The notes under the pieces were generated by a model. It had not been told where the DNA came from. It worked only from the letters and a program-made list of their open reading frames with translations, and did no database searches. Positions 19,854 to 28,497 of a stretch of 64,000 nucleotides of DNA are shown here, piece after piece. Where the stretch lies: contig NZ_JPUA01000028.1 in assembly GCF_002211105.1 (NCBI RefSeq), positions 67,442 through 131,441 on the forward strand, written 5' to 3'. How positions within the stretch are numbered: the first letter of the stretch is position 1; every line of letters starts with the position of its first letter. Position numbers and translations under genes: made by a program. The DNA is from Halomonas campaniensis. Lineage in GTDB: Bacteria > Pseudomonadota > Gammaproteobacteria > Pseudomonadales > Halomonadaceae.

Positions 19854-20438
19854 ATGTACACACGCATATTGGGTGCAAGGCGCGCTGTTCAATTGTCACT
19901 GCTGTTAGCGGGGCTCTCGCTAATGCACTCGGCGGTGGCCAGCAGTGTGACCGAAAAAGGCGAAACCTTTGAGCGCACGGTAGAGGAGCACGGCCAGCGC
20001 TATCGGCTAATCGGGAGCGGCGTGTTTCGTTATATGATCTGGACAGCCTATGCTGGCGCCTATTACCAGCTTGAGGGAGAAACCCAGCCGCAGCCGTTGA
20101 GCGACGTACCACGGCGTCTGGAGCTTGCTTATTTTCACGCCATCGACGCTCCCGACTTCGCGGAAGCCACCACAGAAACGCTGCAAAAGAGCCTTACCGC
20201 CTATGAATTTTCCCAGTTGGAAGCAGAGGTTGAGGCATTTAACCAAAGCTACCAGGATGTCGAGCCGCAAGATCGCTATGTGCTGAGTTGGGACGGTGAC
20301 ACGCTGCGCCTAGCGCTAAACGGCGACACGCTATATGAGGGAGATAACGCAGAACTGGCTAGCGCCATGTTTGGTATCTGGCTAGGGGAACGGCCTTTGG
20401 GTGAAGATTTCCGCGATGCGCTGCTGGGGAAAAATTAA
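19854..20438 (+). CDS. Secreted chalcone-isomerase-like protein
   Basis: 194 residues with a signal peptide ([17 protein letters not shown], cleavage near residue 31). The mature part carries [47 protein letters not shown] and [36 protein letters not shown], matching the bacterial chalcone-isomerase-like family. Bacterial members are mostly fatty-acid-binding or of unknown function; the plant enzyme's activity should not be assumed. The start follows a strong Shine-Dalgarno (GAGGAGG). Confidence 0.8.
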   Translation: MYTRILGARRAVQLSLLLAGLSLMHSAVASSVTEKGETFERTVEEHGQRYRLIGSGVFRYMIWTAYAGAYYQLEGETQPQPLSDVPRRLELAYFHAIDAPDFAEATTETLQKSLTAYEFSQLEAEVEAFNQSYQDVEPQDRYVLSWDGDTLRLALNGDTLYEGDNAELASAMFGIWLGERPLGEDFRDALLGKN

Positions 20439-20482
20439 CAAGTGGTCGTTATAATGGCCGTTTGTTAGCTGGGAGAGGCGTT

Positions 20483-20920
20483 GTGAAGGCACTGATTCAG
20501 CGCGTGAGGCGTGCTAGCGTAGAAGTGGAAGGCGAGATTGTTGGCAGTATCGATCACGGGCTGCTGGCGCTGGTGGGGGTGGAGAAGCACGATGACGTGG
20601 CCGCTGTAGAAAAGCTGCTGCATAAACTGCTCCACTACCGGGTTTTCAGCGATGCCGAAGGCAAAATGAATCAAAACCTGCAGCAGGTGAACGGCGGCTT
20701 GCTGCTGGTCTCTCAGTTCACCCTGGCGGCAGATACCCACAAGGGGCTGCGCCCCAGCTTCTCCAGCGCCGCGCCACCCGCCCAAGGCGAAGCGCTATTC
20801 AACTTGCTGGTTACCCAGGCCCGCACTGCCTGGCCGAATGTCGCCACCGGTGAATTTGGCGCTGATATGCAGGTGGCGCTAATCAACGATGGCCCGGTAA
20901 CGTTTTTGTTGGAAAGCTAG
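20483..20920 (+). CDS. dtd: D-aminoacyl-tRNA deacylase
   Basis: 145 residues from GTG 20483 (Shine-Dalgarno GGGAGAGG), giving the standard [16 protein letters not shown] start. It removes D-amino acids, and glycine from tRNA-Ala, by hydrolysis of mischarged tRNA. The catalytic-pocket motif [18 protein letters not shown] and the C-terminal Gly-cisPro segment [11 protein letters not shown] are present. The last 35 bases recur exactly 880 bp downstream, bracketing the toxin-like cassette, so the insertion kept dtd intact. Confidence 0.97.
   Translation: MKALIQRVRRASVEVEGEIVGSIDHGLLALVGVEKHDDVAAVEKLLHKLLHYRVFSDAEGKMNQNLQQVNGGLLLVSQFTLAADTHKGLRPSFSSAAPPAQGEALFNLLVTQARTAWPNVATGEFGADMQVALINDGPVTFLLES
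20886..20920 (+). repeat. Left copy of a 35-bp direct repeat (dtd 3' end)
   Basis: Starts ACGATGGCCCGGTAACG and ends GGAAAGCTAG, including the dtd stop. Identical over 35 bases to 21766-21800. It marks one boundary of the two-gene cassette. Confidence 0.95.
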
Positions 20921-20945
20921 TTGTTTACTTTGCAAATATCCTTCG

Positions 20946-21554
20946 ATGGAAAGGAGAGTCGTCATTACATCGAATACTCAGCCACCCACTTGCTGGATCG
21001 TTGCTGGGCCTAATGGAGCCGGTAAGACGACCTTCGCACTTCATTATCTCCCTCAGGTAGCGCATTGCTCCCGGTTTATCAATGCCGACTTGATTGCTGC
21101 AGGGCTCTCTCCGCTGGCGCCAGAGCGGGAGCTACTAACCGCTAGCAGAATTTTCTTGGGCGAAGTCCAACAGGCAATTGAGGAAAGGGATGACTTTGCC
21201 TTTGAAACAACACTATCTGGACGAGGCTATATGCGGCTGGTGAAACAACTGCTATCAGAGGGTTGGCGCGTAGAGTTAGTTTATCTAGCCCTACCTTCCG
21301 TCGAAATGTCACGTCTACGCGTTGCAGAGCGTGTTTCACATGGCGGCCACGATATTCCTTCGAAAGACATTCAGCGCCGATTTCCGCGAAGTTTGCGCAA
21401 CCTATTAACGCTATTTGCGCCATGTGTTACTCGCGCTCGTTGTTTTATGAATGATGGCGATATGCCAGAACTTGTCTTTGAGCAGCGTGGAAGCAAACGA
21501 GTTATAATCAATGATCCGTATTTTCAATTAATCTGTAAGGAGTCAGCGCCATGA
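20946..21554 (+). CDS. Zeta-toxin-like P-loop kinase/ATPase
   Basis: 202 residues. P-loop GPNGAGKTT at 21-29, then [31 protein letters not shown] and [29 protein letters not shown], the pattern of chromosomal zeta-like/AAA proteins. True zeta toxins phosphorylate UDP-N-acetylglucosamine; this shorter chromosomal subgroup is mostly untested. ATG 20946 has no clear Shine-Dalgarno, while AAGGAG begins just inside the frame, so translation may start slightly later at a rare codon. Its stop overlaps the next small gene by 4 bases. The pair lies between 35-bp repeats. Confidence 0.8.
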   Translation: MERRVVITSNTQPPTCWIVAGPNGAGKTTFALHYLPQVAHCSRFINADLIAAGLSPLAPERELLTASRIFLGEVQQAIEERDDFAFETTLSGRGYMRLVKQLLSEGWRVELVYLALPSVEMSRLRVAERVSHGGHDIPSKDIQRRFPRSLRNLLTLFAPCVTRARCFMNDGDMPELVFEQRGSKRVIINDPYFQLICKESAP

Positions 21555-21745
21555 GCCAGCTTGCACCCGACACGCAGGAAATGCTCAACAGCCTTCGTGC
21601 CGCTGTGACAGAAACATTGGAGCGTAAGCGTCGACTTGGCCAGTACGCGGTTATTTGGAAAGACGGCAAACCTGAGTTGGCAGGTGGTGACGCTCCCGAG
21701 AGCCAAATAGACATCTCACATCCCCAGGGTTCCTCTACGAGCTAA
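21551..21745 (+). CDS. Small partner of the zeta-like protein, possible antitoxin
   Basis: 64 residues, [19 protein letters not shown] followed by [20 protein letters not shown] and a polar tail. A strong Shine-Dalgarno (TAAGGAG) and a 4-base overlap with the zeta-like gene show that the pair is expressed together. The predicted helical N-terminus and small size suit an antitoxin or accessory subunit, but I do not recognise the family and the order (toxin first) is the reverse of classic epsilon-zeta. Confidence 0.65.
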   Translation: MSQLAPDTQEMLNSLRAAVTETLERKRRLGQYAVIWKDGKPELAGGDAPESQIDISHPQGSSTS

Positions 21746-21765
21746 TGATCAGGCATTCCAGTTCC

Positions 21766-21800
21766 ACGATGGCCCGGTAACGTTTTTGTTGGAAAGCTAG
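21766..21800 (+). repeat. Right copy of the 35-bp direct repeat
   Basis: Exact duplicate of the last 35 bases of dtd (20886-20920), 21 bases after the small partner gene. It is non-coding here and ends just before the convergent ABC-F gene. With the left copy it delimits an 880-bp unit. Confidence 0.95.
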
Positions 21801-21826
21801 CCCTGTTGTTGAGTATTCGCTTTCCG

Positions 21827-23791
21827 CTAGCTAGCCGTCTCTTCGCTGGCGAGCAGTTCTGCTTCCATTGCTTCCAACGCCTCTTCGGCGCTAAGCCACT
21901 GCCGTTCTGACTCGTCTAATCGCGCTTTAATCTCCGCTTGCTGGCTAAGCGTCTTGGTGAGTTCGGCTTTGCGGGCGCTGTCGGTGTAAAGTTCTGGGTC
22001 TGCCAGTACTTGCTCTACCTGATCAAGTTCCTGCTGGGCCTTTTCCATGGTTTTTTCAGCCTGATCGCGCTGCTTTTTCAGCGGGCGTAGCTTTTCGCGC
22101 AGCTCGGCGGCCGCTTTGCGTGACGCCTTACGCGCTTCACGGCTGTCGCCGCTGGGCTGCTGGCCCTGGCGCTCGGCTTTTTCGCCGCGAGAATCCCGTC
22201 GACTCTCTTCCAGGCGCGCTTTGAGCCAAACCCGATAGTCTTCCAAATCGCCATCGAAGGGCTCGACGCGGTTATCCGCCACCTTCCAAAACTCATCGAC
22301 CGTGGCGCGCAGCAGGTGGCGGTCGTGGGAGACCAGAATCACCGTGCCTTCAAAGCTGGCCAGCGCCTGGGTCAGCGCCTCCCGCATCTCTAAATCCAGG
22401 TGGTTGGTAGGCTCATCGAGTAGCAGCAAGTTGGGTTTCTGCCAGGCGACGAGCGCCAGCGCCAAGCGGGCTTTCTCACCCCCGGAGTAGTTGGCGACGG
22501 TGCCAAAGGCGTCATCGCCCTTAAAACCAAAACCGCCCAGGAAGTTGCGGATATCCTGATCACTGGCGGTGGGGGAAAGGCGCTGGACGTGCACAAAGGG
22601 CGTTGAGGTAACATCCAGCCCTTCAAGCTGATGCTGAGCGAAGTAACCAATCGCCAAGTGCTCGCCGGGTATCCGCTTGCCATTAAGCAGTTCCAGCTCC
22701 CCGGTAAGCGACTTAATCAGTGTCGATTTACCCGCCCCATTGGGGCCCAGAAGGCCAATTCGGCTGCCGGGCAGCAGAGTAAGGTTAACGTTATCCAGTT
22801 GGATGACATCACTCTTTTCCCCTCGATAACCTAGCTGGGCCTGATCCAGCACCAGCAGCGGGTGGGACGTTTTATCGGCGGCGGGCAGCGTGAAATGGAA
22901 AGGGGAATCGACATGGGCAACGGCAATATCCTCCATTCGCTCGAGCATTTTTACCCGACTCTGTGCCTGCTTCGCCTTAGTTGCCTTGGCTTTGAAGCGG
23001 GCGATAAAGCGCTCGATTTCCTCTCGACGAGCCTGCTGTTTGGCGGCTTCAGCCTGCTGCAGGGCGAGCTTTTCGGCGCGGGTGCGCTCAAACTGGGAGT
23101 AATTGCCGCGGTAGAGTTCCAGGGTTTGGTGATGCATATGCACGATGTGGTCGCACACCGCATCCAAAAAGTCGCGGTCGTGTGAGATCAGCAGCAGGGT
23201 GCCGGGGTAGCGGGTCAGCCACTGCTCCAGCCACAGCAGGGCATCCAGATCCAGGTGGTTGGTGGGCTCATCCAGCAGCAGTAAGTCGGAAGGCATAAAT
23301 AGCGTACGGGCAAGGTTTACCCGCATTCGCCAGCCGCCGGAAAACGCCGAGAGCGGGCGTGAGAGATCCGCCTGGACAAAGCCCAGCCCCACCAGCAGTT
23401 GCGCTGCGCGTGACTCTGCGCGGTAGCCATCCAGGGTTTCAATCAAACCGTGCAGTTCAGCTTCGCGATGCGCCTCCCCGGCCTCACGGGCGGCAAGTAA
23501 GTCAGCCTCAGCCTGGCGTAGCGCCAAGTCGCCATCGAGTACATACTCGATAATCGGACGGTCGAGGGCGTCAACTTCCTGGGCCATGTGCGCAATGCGC
23601 TGGCCACCGCTCATCTCGACGTCGCCCTGGTCAGGCGCAAGCTCGCCGAGCAGCAGTTTGAACAGGCTCGATTTACCGGCGCCGTTTGCCCCGATAATCC
23701 CGGCCTTCACTCCGTTGTTCAGGGTGACGTCCGCGTTGTCGAGTAGCGTTTGCGTGCCGCGTTGCAGGGCGACTTGGCGCAGTGCGATCAT
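21827..23791 (-). CDS. yheS: ABC-F ATPase, YheS-like
   Basis: 654 residues with two ABC domains and no membrane region. Domain 1 has Walker A GANGAGKSS near 34, signature FSGGWRMR and Walker B LLLLDEPTNHLDL; domain 2 has GPNGAGKST, YSGGEKARL and LLLLDEPTNHLDL. Between them is the ABC-F interdomain linker (KLALQQAEAAKQQARREEIERFIARFKAKATKAKQAQSR region), and a charged coiled-coil tail (about 540-650). ABC-F proteins bind the ribosomal E site and relieve stalling; length and tail match YheS. It converges on the dtd cassette and is divergent from the TIGR02444 gene. Confidence 0.93.
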   Translation of the reverse strand: MIALRQVALQRGTQTLLDNADVTLNNGVKAGIIGANGAGKSSLFKLLLGELAPDQGDVEMSGGQRIAHMAQEVDALDRPIIEYVLDGDLALRQAEADLLAAREAGEAHREAELHGLIETLDGYRAESRAAQLLVGLGFVQADLSRPLSAFSGGWRMRVNLARTLFMPSDLLLLDEPTNHLDLDALLWLEQWLTRYPGTLLLISHDRDFLDAVCDHIVHMHHQTLELYRGNYSQFERTRAEKLALQQAEAAKQQARREEIERFIARFKAKATKAKQAQSRVKMLERMEDIAVAHVDSPFHFTLPAADKTSHPLLVLDQAQLGYRGEKSDVIQLDNVNLTLLPGSRIGLLGPNGAGKSTLIKSLTGELELLNGKRIPGEHLAIGYFAQHQLEGLDVTSTPFVHVQRLSPTASDQDIRNFLGGFGFKGDDAFGTVANYSGGEKARLALALVAWQKPNLLLLDEPTNHLDLEMREALTQALASFEGTVILVSHDRHLLRATVDEFWKVADNRVEPFDGDLEDYRVWLKARLEESRRDSRGEKAERQGQQPSGDSREARKASRKAAAELREKLRPLKKQRDQAEKTMEKAQQELDQVEQVLADPELYTDSARKAELTKTLSQQAEIKARLDESERQWLSAEEALEAMEAELLASEETAS

Positions 23792-23820
23792 GCCTTCTCC
23801 CGAAGAAAGTGGGTCATTTG

Positions 23821-24408
23821 ATGCGAGATGCTATGACGCTTGATTCTACCCGATTGCAGCGCTTACAGCAGACACCCTTATGGGATTTTGCACTGACGCT
23901 GTATGCCAAGCCTGGCGTTGAGGCCGCCTGTCTGACGCTTCAAGATGATGCTGGGCTGGACGTTTGCGAGGTGCTGTTTCATTGCTGGCTCTATTCGTCC
24001 GGGTTGGAAGCCATTCCCGCTGCACTGAAACGTGAGCGTGAGCAGCGCCGCTTGTGGCAGTGTAATGTGACGGCGGTTTTGCGTGGATTACGCCGCGACC
24101 TAAAAGCCATGGCGGCGACGAGTGAGTCCGTGAAAGCGCTGCGCTCAACCATCAAACAGGCAGAATTGATGGCTGAGCGTGAGAACCTTCAACGTTGGCA
24201 AATGTGGGCTTTGGAAGCGTCCGACAATAGAGAACGTGTCGCAAACGTTGCCGAAAAGACGTCAGATGCGTCTAAATGGCTGCGAAAACAGCTTGTTATT
24301 AGCCCGCATGATAGTCTCTCTGAGAATCGCTTAAAACAGCTACCTACGTGGCTTAAGTCGCTACAAACGCTTACTTGCCAGCTTGACCCTTACCAAGGAG
24401 CGCGCTAG
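23821..24408 (+). CDS. TIGR02444-type conserved protein
   Basis: 195 residues from ATG 23821; ATG 23833 is equally possible, and an upstream reading from 23782 would overlap the start of yheS. The core LWDFALTLYAKPGVEAACLTLQDDAGLDVCEVLFHCWL is characteristic of the TIGR02444 family of short helical proteins with unknown function. The rest is helix-rich and charged. The family often neighbours yheS in gammaproteobacteria. Confidence 0.8.
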   Translation: MRDAMTLDSTRLQRLQQTPLWDFALTLYAKPGVEAACLTLQDDAGLDVCEVLFHCWLYSSGLEAIPAALKREREQRRLWQCNVTAVLRGLRRDLKAMAATSESVKALRSTIKQAELMAERENLQRWQMWALEASDNRERVANVAEKTSDASKWLRKQLVISPHDSLSENRLKQLPTWLKSLQTLTCQLDPYQGAR

Positions 24409-24571
24409 CCTGAATTTAAGCTGTTTTTGAAATACCTAGCGTTTTTCGCCCGCTAGCAGGCAGTGTGAATTGCTGTATGGATTGCATGACTACCTGTTAG
24501 TGCACACCGGGATACGGGTTAATAAACCCCGGTTGGCGAATAAAGTGTCGCGTTGGGAAATGCGATACTGA

Positions 24572-24606
24572 CCTCACTGTTAAAACATTGAATTTTAACA
24601 GTGGGG
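24572..24606 (+). promoter_or_regulatory. Inverted repeat in the teaA leader/promoter region
   Basis: CACTGTTAAAA (24575-24585) and TTTTAACAGTG (24593-24603) form a perfect 11-bp inverted repeat with 7-nt spacing, extendable with one G-T pair. It lies 63 bases before the teaA start. Either an mRNA hairpin or a regulator-binding palindrome; no protein can be named. Confidence 0.55.
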
Positions 24607-24668
24607 TTCTCAAAACTAGGTTTTTGCGCATTCGTACAGCGCGCTTACCACTGCAAGGGGAACACCGC

Positions 24669-25715
24669 ATGAAGGCAAGCAAATCCGTTTCTACTCGTTC
24701 TGTAACGACAAAGTTATTGACCACAGCCAGTGTAGGCGCACTGCTGTTTGGTCTCAGCGCCGCTGCTCAAGCAGATAACTGGCGCTACGCTCACGAAGAG
24801 TATGAAGGCGACGTTCAAGACGTTTTTGCCTACGCTTTTAAAGAGTATATCGAAGATAACTCAGACCACACCGTACAAGTTTACCGCTTTGGTGAGCTGG
24901 GCGAGTCCGACGATATTATGGAGCAGACCCAGAACGGCATTCTACAGTTCGTAAACCAGTCTCCTGGTTTTACCGGGGCGCTGATTCCTGAAGCGCAAAT
25001 TTTCTTCATTCCTTACTTGTTGCCGACTGATGAAGAAACCGTCCTAGAGTTCTTCGACGAAAGTAAAGCTATCAACGAGATGTTCCCTGAGCTTTACGCT
25101 GAGCAAGGCCTAGAGCTGTTGAAGATGTATCCGGAAGGCGAAATGGTTATTACGACCAATGAGCCGTTCTCATCGCCTGAGGAACTGGATAACAAAAAAA
25201 TTCGCACTATGACCAACCCGCTCCTGACAGAGACCTACGACGCCTTTGGTGCAACGCCGACCCCGCTGCCATGGGGCGAAGTATATGGTGGTCTACAAAC
25301 GGGCATCATCGATGGTCAAGAGAATCCGATCTTCTGGATCGAATCTGGCGGTCTGTATGAGGTCTCTCCACACCTGACATTTACTGGCCACGGTTGGTTC
25401 ACCACCGCCATGATGGCCAACCAGGACTTCTACGAAGGGCTATCTGAAGAAGATCAGGAACTAGTGCAAGAAGCCTCTGAAGCCGCCTATGACCACACCA
25501 TTGAGCATATCAAAGGCTTGGCTGAAGAGTCGCTAGAGAAGATTCAGGCAGCGTCTGATGAAGTGACGGTGACACGTCTCGATGAAGAGCAAATTCAAGC
25601 CTTCCGTGATCGTGCCCCGCAGGTTGAAGAAGCCTTCCTGGAAATGACCGGTGAGAAAGGTCAGGAGCTACTGGAGCAGTTTAAAGCTGACCTTGAAGCC
25701 GTGACTAACGAGTAA
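24669..25715 (+). CDS. teaA: Ectoine/hydroxyectoine-binding TRAP protein TeaA
   Basis: 348 residues from ATG 24669 (Shine-Dalgarno AAGGGG). The signal peptide ends AAAQA, giving a mature protein starting DNWRYAHEEYEG. Counting from that Asp, E9, F66, W167, W188 and F209, known ectoine contacts in the Halomonas elongata TeaA structure, are all in place, and long stretches match TeaA closely. It captures ectoine in the periplasm for uptake and recovery of leaked solute. The gene order binding protein, small permease, large permease, UspA equals teaABCD. A strong terminator after teaA probably makes it the most abundant transcript. Confidence 0.96.
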   Translation: MKASKSVSTRSVTTKLLTTASVGALLFGLSAAAQADNWRYAHEEYEGDVQDVFAYAFKEYIEDNSDHTVQVYRFGELGESDDIMEQTQNGILQFVNQSPGFTGALIPEAQIFFIPYLLPTDEETVLEFFDESKAINEMFPELYAEQGLELLKMYPEGEMVITTNEPFSSPEELDNKKIRTMTNPLLTETYDAFGATPTPLPWGEVYGGLQTGIIDGQENPIFWIESGGLYEVSPHLTFTGHGWFTTAMMANQDFYEGLSEEDQELVQEASEAAYDHTIEHIKGLAEESLEKIQAASDEVTVTRLDEEQIQAFRDRAPQVEEAFLEMTGEKGQELLEQFKADLEAVTNE

Positions 25716-25755
25716 GCACCTTTTTTAGCCACACTGGCGTAGGGGTGATGATCAA

Positions 25756-25780
25756 GGGGCAGCACAGGCTGCCCCTTTTT
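25756..25780 (+). terminator. Rho-independent terminator after teaA
   Basis: GGGGCAGC-ACAG-GCTGCCCC, a perfect 8-bp stem followed by TTTTTGTTTT, 40 bases after the teaA stop. It separates teaA from teaBCD, permitting excess binding protein or a separate downstream promoter. Confidence 0.93.
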
Positions 25781-25823
25781 GTTTTGCGCGGTAAGGCGCA
25801 AGCCATGCGGGCTGTGTTAACAA

Positions 25824-25840
25824 CGTAACCGTGGGTTACG
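25824..25840 (+). promoter_or_regulatory. Palindrome upstream of teaB
   Basis: CGTAACC-GTG-GGTTACG, perfect 7-bp arms with a 3-bp spacer, lies between the teaA terminator and teaB. Its shape suits an operator for a dimeric regulator controlling a teaBCD promoter. No regulator is assigned. Confidence 0.45.
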
Positions 25841-26007
25841 TACATCAAGCGTTGAATCACCGGCGGCTGCATGCCGTTACGCTAGAATTAACGCTTCGAC
25901 AGTAACACGAAGTGGGTGTGGACTAGATAGCTCTGGGATAACGCTTTGTTTATTGTGCCGACGGCACTTAACGGATGCCGTTAGCGCCGTTCAAAAGGAG
26001 TCCGGCC

Positions 26008-26586
26008 ATGACCGATGATGAGATGGAAAAGAGTTACCGCTCCGGTTTGCCGGGGATACTGGGTGTGATCGACACTGCAATTAGCAAAATAGAAGCCGTG
26101 ATACTCGCGATGGGTGTTTTGCTAATGGCGCTGAATACGGTCACCAACGTAGTTGCCCGCTTTGTATTTGGCAACAGCATTATGTTTTCGGGTGAGCTAA
26201 ACCGCATTTTAATCATCATGATTACGTTCGCGGGCATCGGCTATGCCGCGCGCCATGGCCGCCATATACGTATGTCGGCTATTTATGATGCGTTACCGGT
26301 AGGCGGCCGCAAAGTACTGATGATTTTTATTGCGCTGTTCACCTCGCTGGTGATGTTTTTCCTCCTCTACTATTCGATTGTTTATATTCTTGATCTGCAA
26401 AGTAAAGGCCGTGTGCTGCCCTCCCTGGGCTTACCGGTGTGGATCATTTACCTATGGGTGCCGATGGGTTTTTTAATCACCGGTATTCAATACCTGCTGA
26501 CTGCCGTTAAAAACGTTACATCCCACGATGTCTATCTTTCGACGGGCGTGGTGGATGGCTATAAAGACACTGAAACAGAAGTCTAA
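26008..26586 (+). CDS. teaB: Ectoine TRAP transporter small permease TeaB
   Basis: 192 residues from ATG 26008 with a strong Shine-Dalgarno (AAAGGAG); the upstream ATG at 25975 has none. Four membrane helices: [67 protein letters not shown] and [19 protein letters not shown]. The DctQ motif [13 protein letters not shown] follows helix 2. Partner of TeaC. The family by itself does not show the substrate; the operon does. Confidence 0.93.
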   Translation: MTDDEMEKSYRSGLPGILGVIDTAISKIEAVILAMGVLLMALNTVTNVVARFVFGNSIMFSGELNRILIIMITFAGIGYAARHGRHIRMSAIYDALPVGGRKVLMIFIALFTSLVMFFLLYYSIVYILDLQSKGRVLPSLGLPVWIIYLWVPMGFLITGIQYLLTAVKNVTSHDVYLSTGVVDGYKDTETEV

Positions 26587-26616
26587 TGCGGGGCACTGCA
26601 CCCTAGGGGAACAGCT

Positions 26617-27900
26617 ATGACGACAATAATGGTCACCACCATGATTGCCCTGCTGCTGCTGGGCTTTCCAATGATGATTCCGCTGATTACCGCCGCGGTA
26701 ATTGGCTTCTATATGATGTTTAACGGCTTTGGTCAGATGGATACGCTGATCCAGCAGATGATGGCGGGTATACGACCAGCCTCGTTAATTGCTGTGCCCA
26801 TGTTTATCCTTGCTGCCGATATTATGACCCGCGGGCAGTCCGCTAACCGTTTGATTGATATGGTCATGGCGTTTATTGGTCATATTAAAGGCGGCTTGGC
26901 GGTAAGCACGGCGGCTTCGTGCACGCTGTTCGGTGCTGTATCCGGTTCTACCCAGGCGACCGTGGTGGCCGTTGGCTCACCGCTGCGTCCGAAAATGCTT
27001 AAAGCGGGCTACTCAGACTCTTTCACGCTGGCGCTGATTATCAATGCCAGTGATATCGCGTTTTTGATTCCCCCCAGTATCGGCATGATCATTTATGGGG
27101 TTATTTCGGGTACTTCCATCGGCGAACTGTTTATTGCCGGTATTGGCCCAGGGTTAATGATCCTGTGTATGTTCTCGATTTACTGCATTATTTACGCCAT
27201 CGTTAAAGATGTGCCTACGGAAGCAAAATCGAGCTGGAGAGAGCGGGCGGTAGCGGTTCAGCAGGCTCTTTGGCCACTTGGCTTTCCGGTCATTATTGTC
27301 GGTGGTATTTACGGCGGTATCTTCAGCCCAACGGAAGCCGCTGCGGCCTGTGTGCTGTATGCCATATTGCTTGAGTTTGTGGTCTTCCGCTCGCTTAAGA
27401 TGAACGACATCTATGCCATCGCCAAGTCTACCGGCCTGATTACCGCCGTGGTATTTATCCTGGTCGCAGTCGGTAACGGCTTCTCATGGATCATTTCGTT
27501 TGCCCAGATCCCACAAATGATCCTGGAGGCGGTGGGGGTCAATGATGCAGGCCCAACCGGCGTATTGATCGCCATCTGCATCTCCTTCTTTGTGGCCTGT
27601 ATGTTTGTTGACCCGATTGTGGTTATTCTGGTGCTGACGCCCATTTTTGCGCCTGCCATTGCGGCGACGGGTCTGGATCCTGTGCTGGTGGGTATTCTGA
27701 TTACCCTGCAGGTGGCGATAGGTTCGGCAACCCCGCCCTTTGGGTGCGATATTTTCACCGCGATTGCAATTTTCAAGCGCCCCTACTGGGATGTGATCAA
27801 AGGTACTCCGCCGTTTATTTTCATGCTGATCCTAGCGGCCGCTCTACTGATTATGTTCCCGCAAATTGCGCTGTTCCTGCGCGATGTTGCCTTCCGCTAA
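26617..27900 (+). CDS. teaC: Ectoine TRAP transporter large permease TeaC
   Basis: 427 residues, about 12 membrane segments. DctM landmarks are LLLGFPMMIPLITAAVIGF, SLIAVPMFILAADIMTRG, LFGAVSGSTQATVVAVGSPLRP, IAFLIPPSIGMIIYGVISGTS and QVAIGSATPPFGCDIF. It carries out Na+-driven import of ectoine delivered by TeaA. A Shine-Dalgarno (AGGGGAAC) precedes ATG. teaD starts 22 bases after the stop. Confidence 0.95.
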   Translation: MTTIMVTTMIALLLLGFPMMIPLITAAVIGFYMMFNGFGQMDTLIQQMMAGIRPASLIAVPMFILAADIMTRGQSANRLIDMVMAFIGHIKGGLAVSTAASCTLFGAVSGSTQATVVAVGSPLRPKMLKAGYSDSFTLALIINASDIAFLIPPSIGMIIYGVISGTSIGELFIAGIGPGLMILCMFSIYCIIYAIVKDVPTEAKSSWRERAVAVQQALWPLGFPVIIVGGIYGGIFSPTEAAAACVLYAILLEFVVFRSLKMNDIYAIAKSTGLITAVVFILVAVGNGFSWIISFAQIPQMILEAVGVNDAGPTGVLIAICISFFVACMFVDPIVVILVLTPIFAPAIAATGLDPVLVGILITLQVAIGSATPPFGCDIFTAIAIFKRPYWDVIKGTPPFIFMLILAAALLIMFPQIALFLRDVAFR

Positions 27901-27921
27901 ACAGCCACAAGGAGTACGCGA

Positions 27922-28365
27922 ATGTTTAATCGCATTTTAGTCCCGGTGGATGGTTCTAAAGGCGCCTTGCGGGCGCTGGAAAAGGCGGTGGGTTTGCAAA
28001 TGCTAACCGGCGCTGAGCTCTATCTGCTGTGTGTGTTTAAACACCACAGCCTGCTGGAAGCCTCGCTCTCTATGGTGCGGCCTAACCAGTTGGATATTCC
28101 TGACGACGCGTTAAAAGAGTACGCCACCGAGATCGCTGTGCATGCGAAGTCCCATGCGATTGAACTGGGCGCGGACAGTGCCCGTGTGCGTGCTTTTGTA
28201 AAGGGCGGGCGGCCCTCGCGCATTATTGTCCGCTTTGCCCGTAAGCGGGAGTGCGATCTGATCGTGATTGGCGCCCAGGGCACCAATGGCGAGAAGAACC
28301 CGCTGTTGGGCAGCGTTTCTCAACGAGTGGCGGGAGCGGCGCACTGCCCCACCCTGGTGGTCTAA
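27922..28365 (+). CDS. teaD: UspA-type regulatory protein TeaD
   Basis: 147 residues, one UspA domain: [19 protein letters not shown] at the N-terminus and the ATP loop [33 protein letters not shown] (G-x2-G-x9-G-S). H. elongata TeaD is an ATP-binding universal-stress protein that lowers TeaABC activity. The identical gene position and intact nucleotide loop support the same role. Cytoplasmic. Confidence 0.92.
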   Translation: MFNRILVPVDGSKGALRALEKAVGLQMLTGAELYLLCVFKHHSLLEASLSMVRPNQLDIPDDALKEYATEIAVHAKSHAIELGADSARVRAFVKGGRPSRIIVRFARKRECDLIVIGAQGTNGEKNPLLGSVSQRVAGAAHCPTLVV

Positions 28366-28403
28366 AGCCGCTAAACCTCTCTCTCATTTTGTGGTCTTAT
28401 TGG

Positions 28404-28442
28404 CACCCACCACCCCGAAGATGCAGCTCGGGGCGGTGGGTG
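28404..28442 (+). terminator. Terminator-like hairpin after teaD
   Basis: CACCCACC-a-CCCCGA pairs with TCGGGG-c-GGTGGGTG: 14 pairs with one A-C mismatch and a 9-nt loop. TTAGTCTTT follows, an imperfect T-tract. It closes the tea operon. Confidence 0.75.
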
Positions 28443-28497
28443 TTAGTCTTTGCGTAACACTGATTGGCGTTCGGCGCCGCTATAAAAAGGATCTTTC

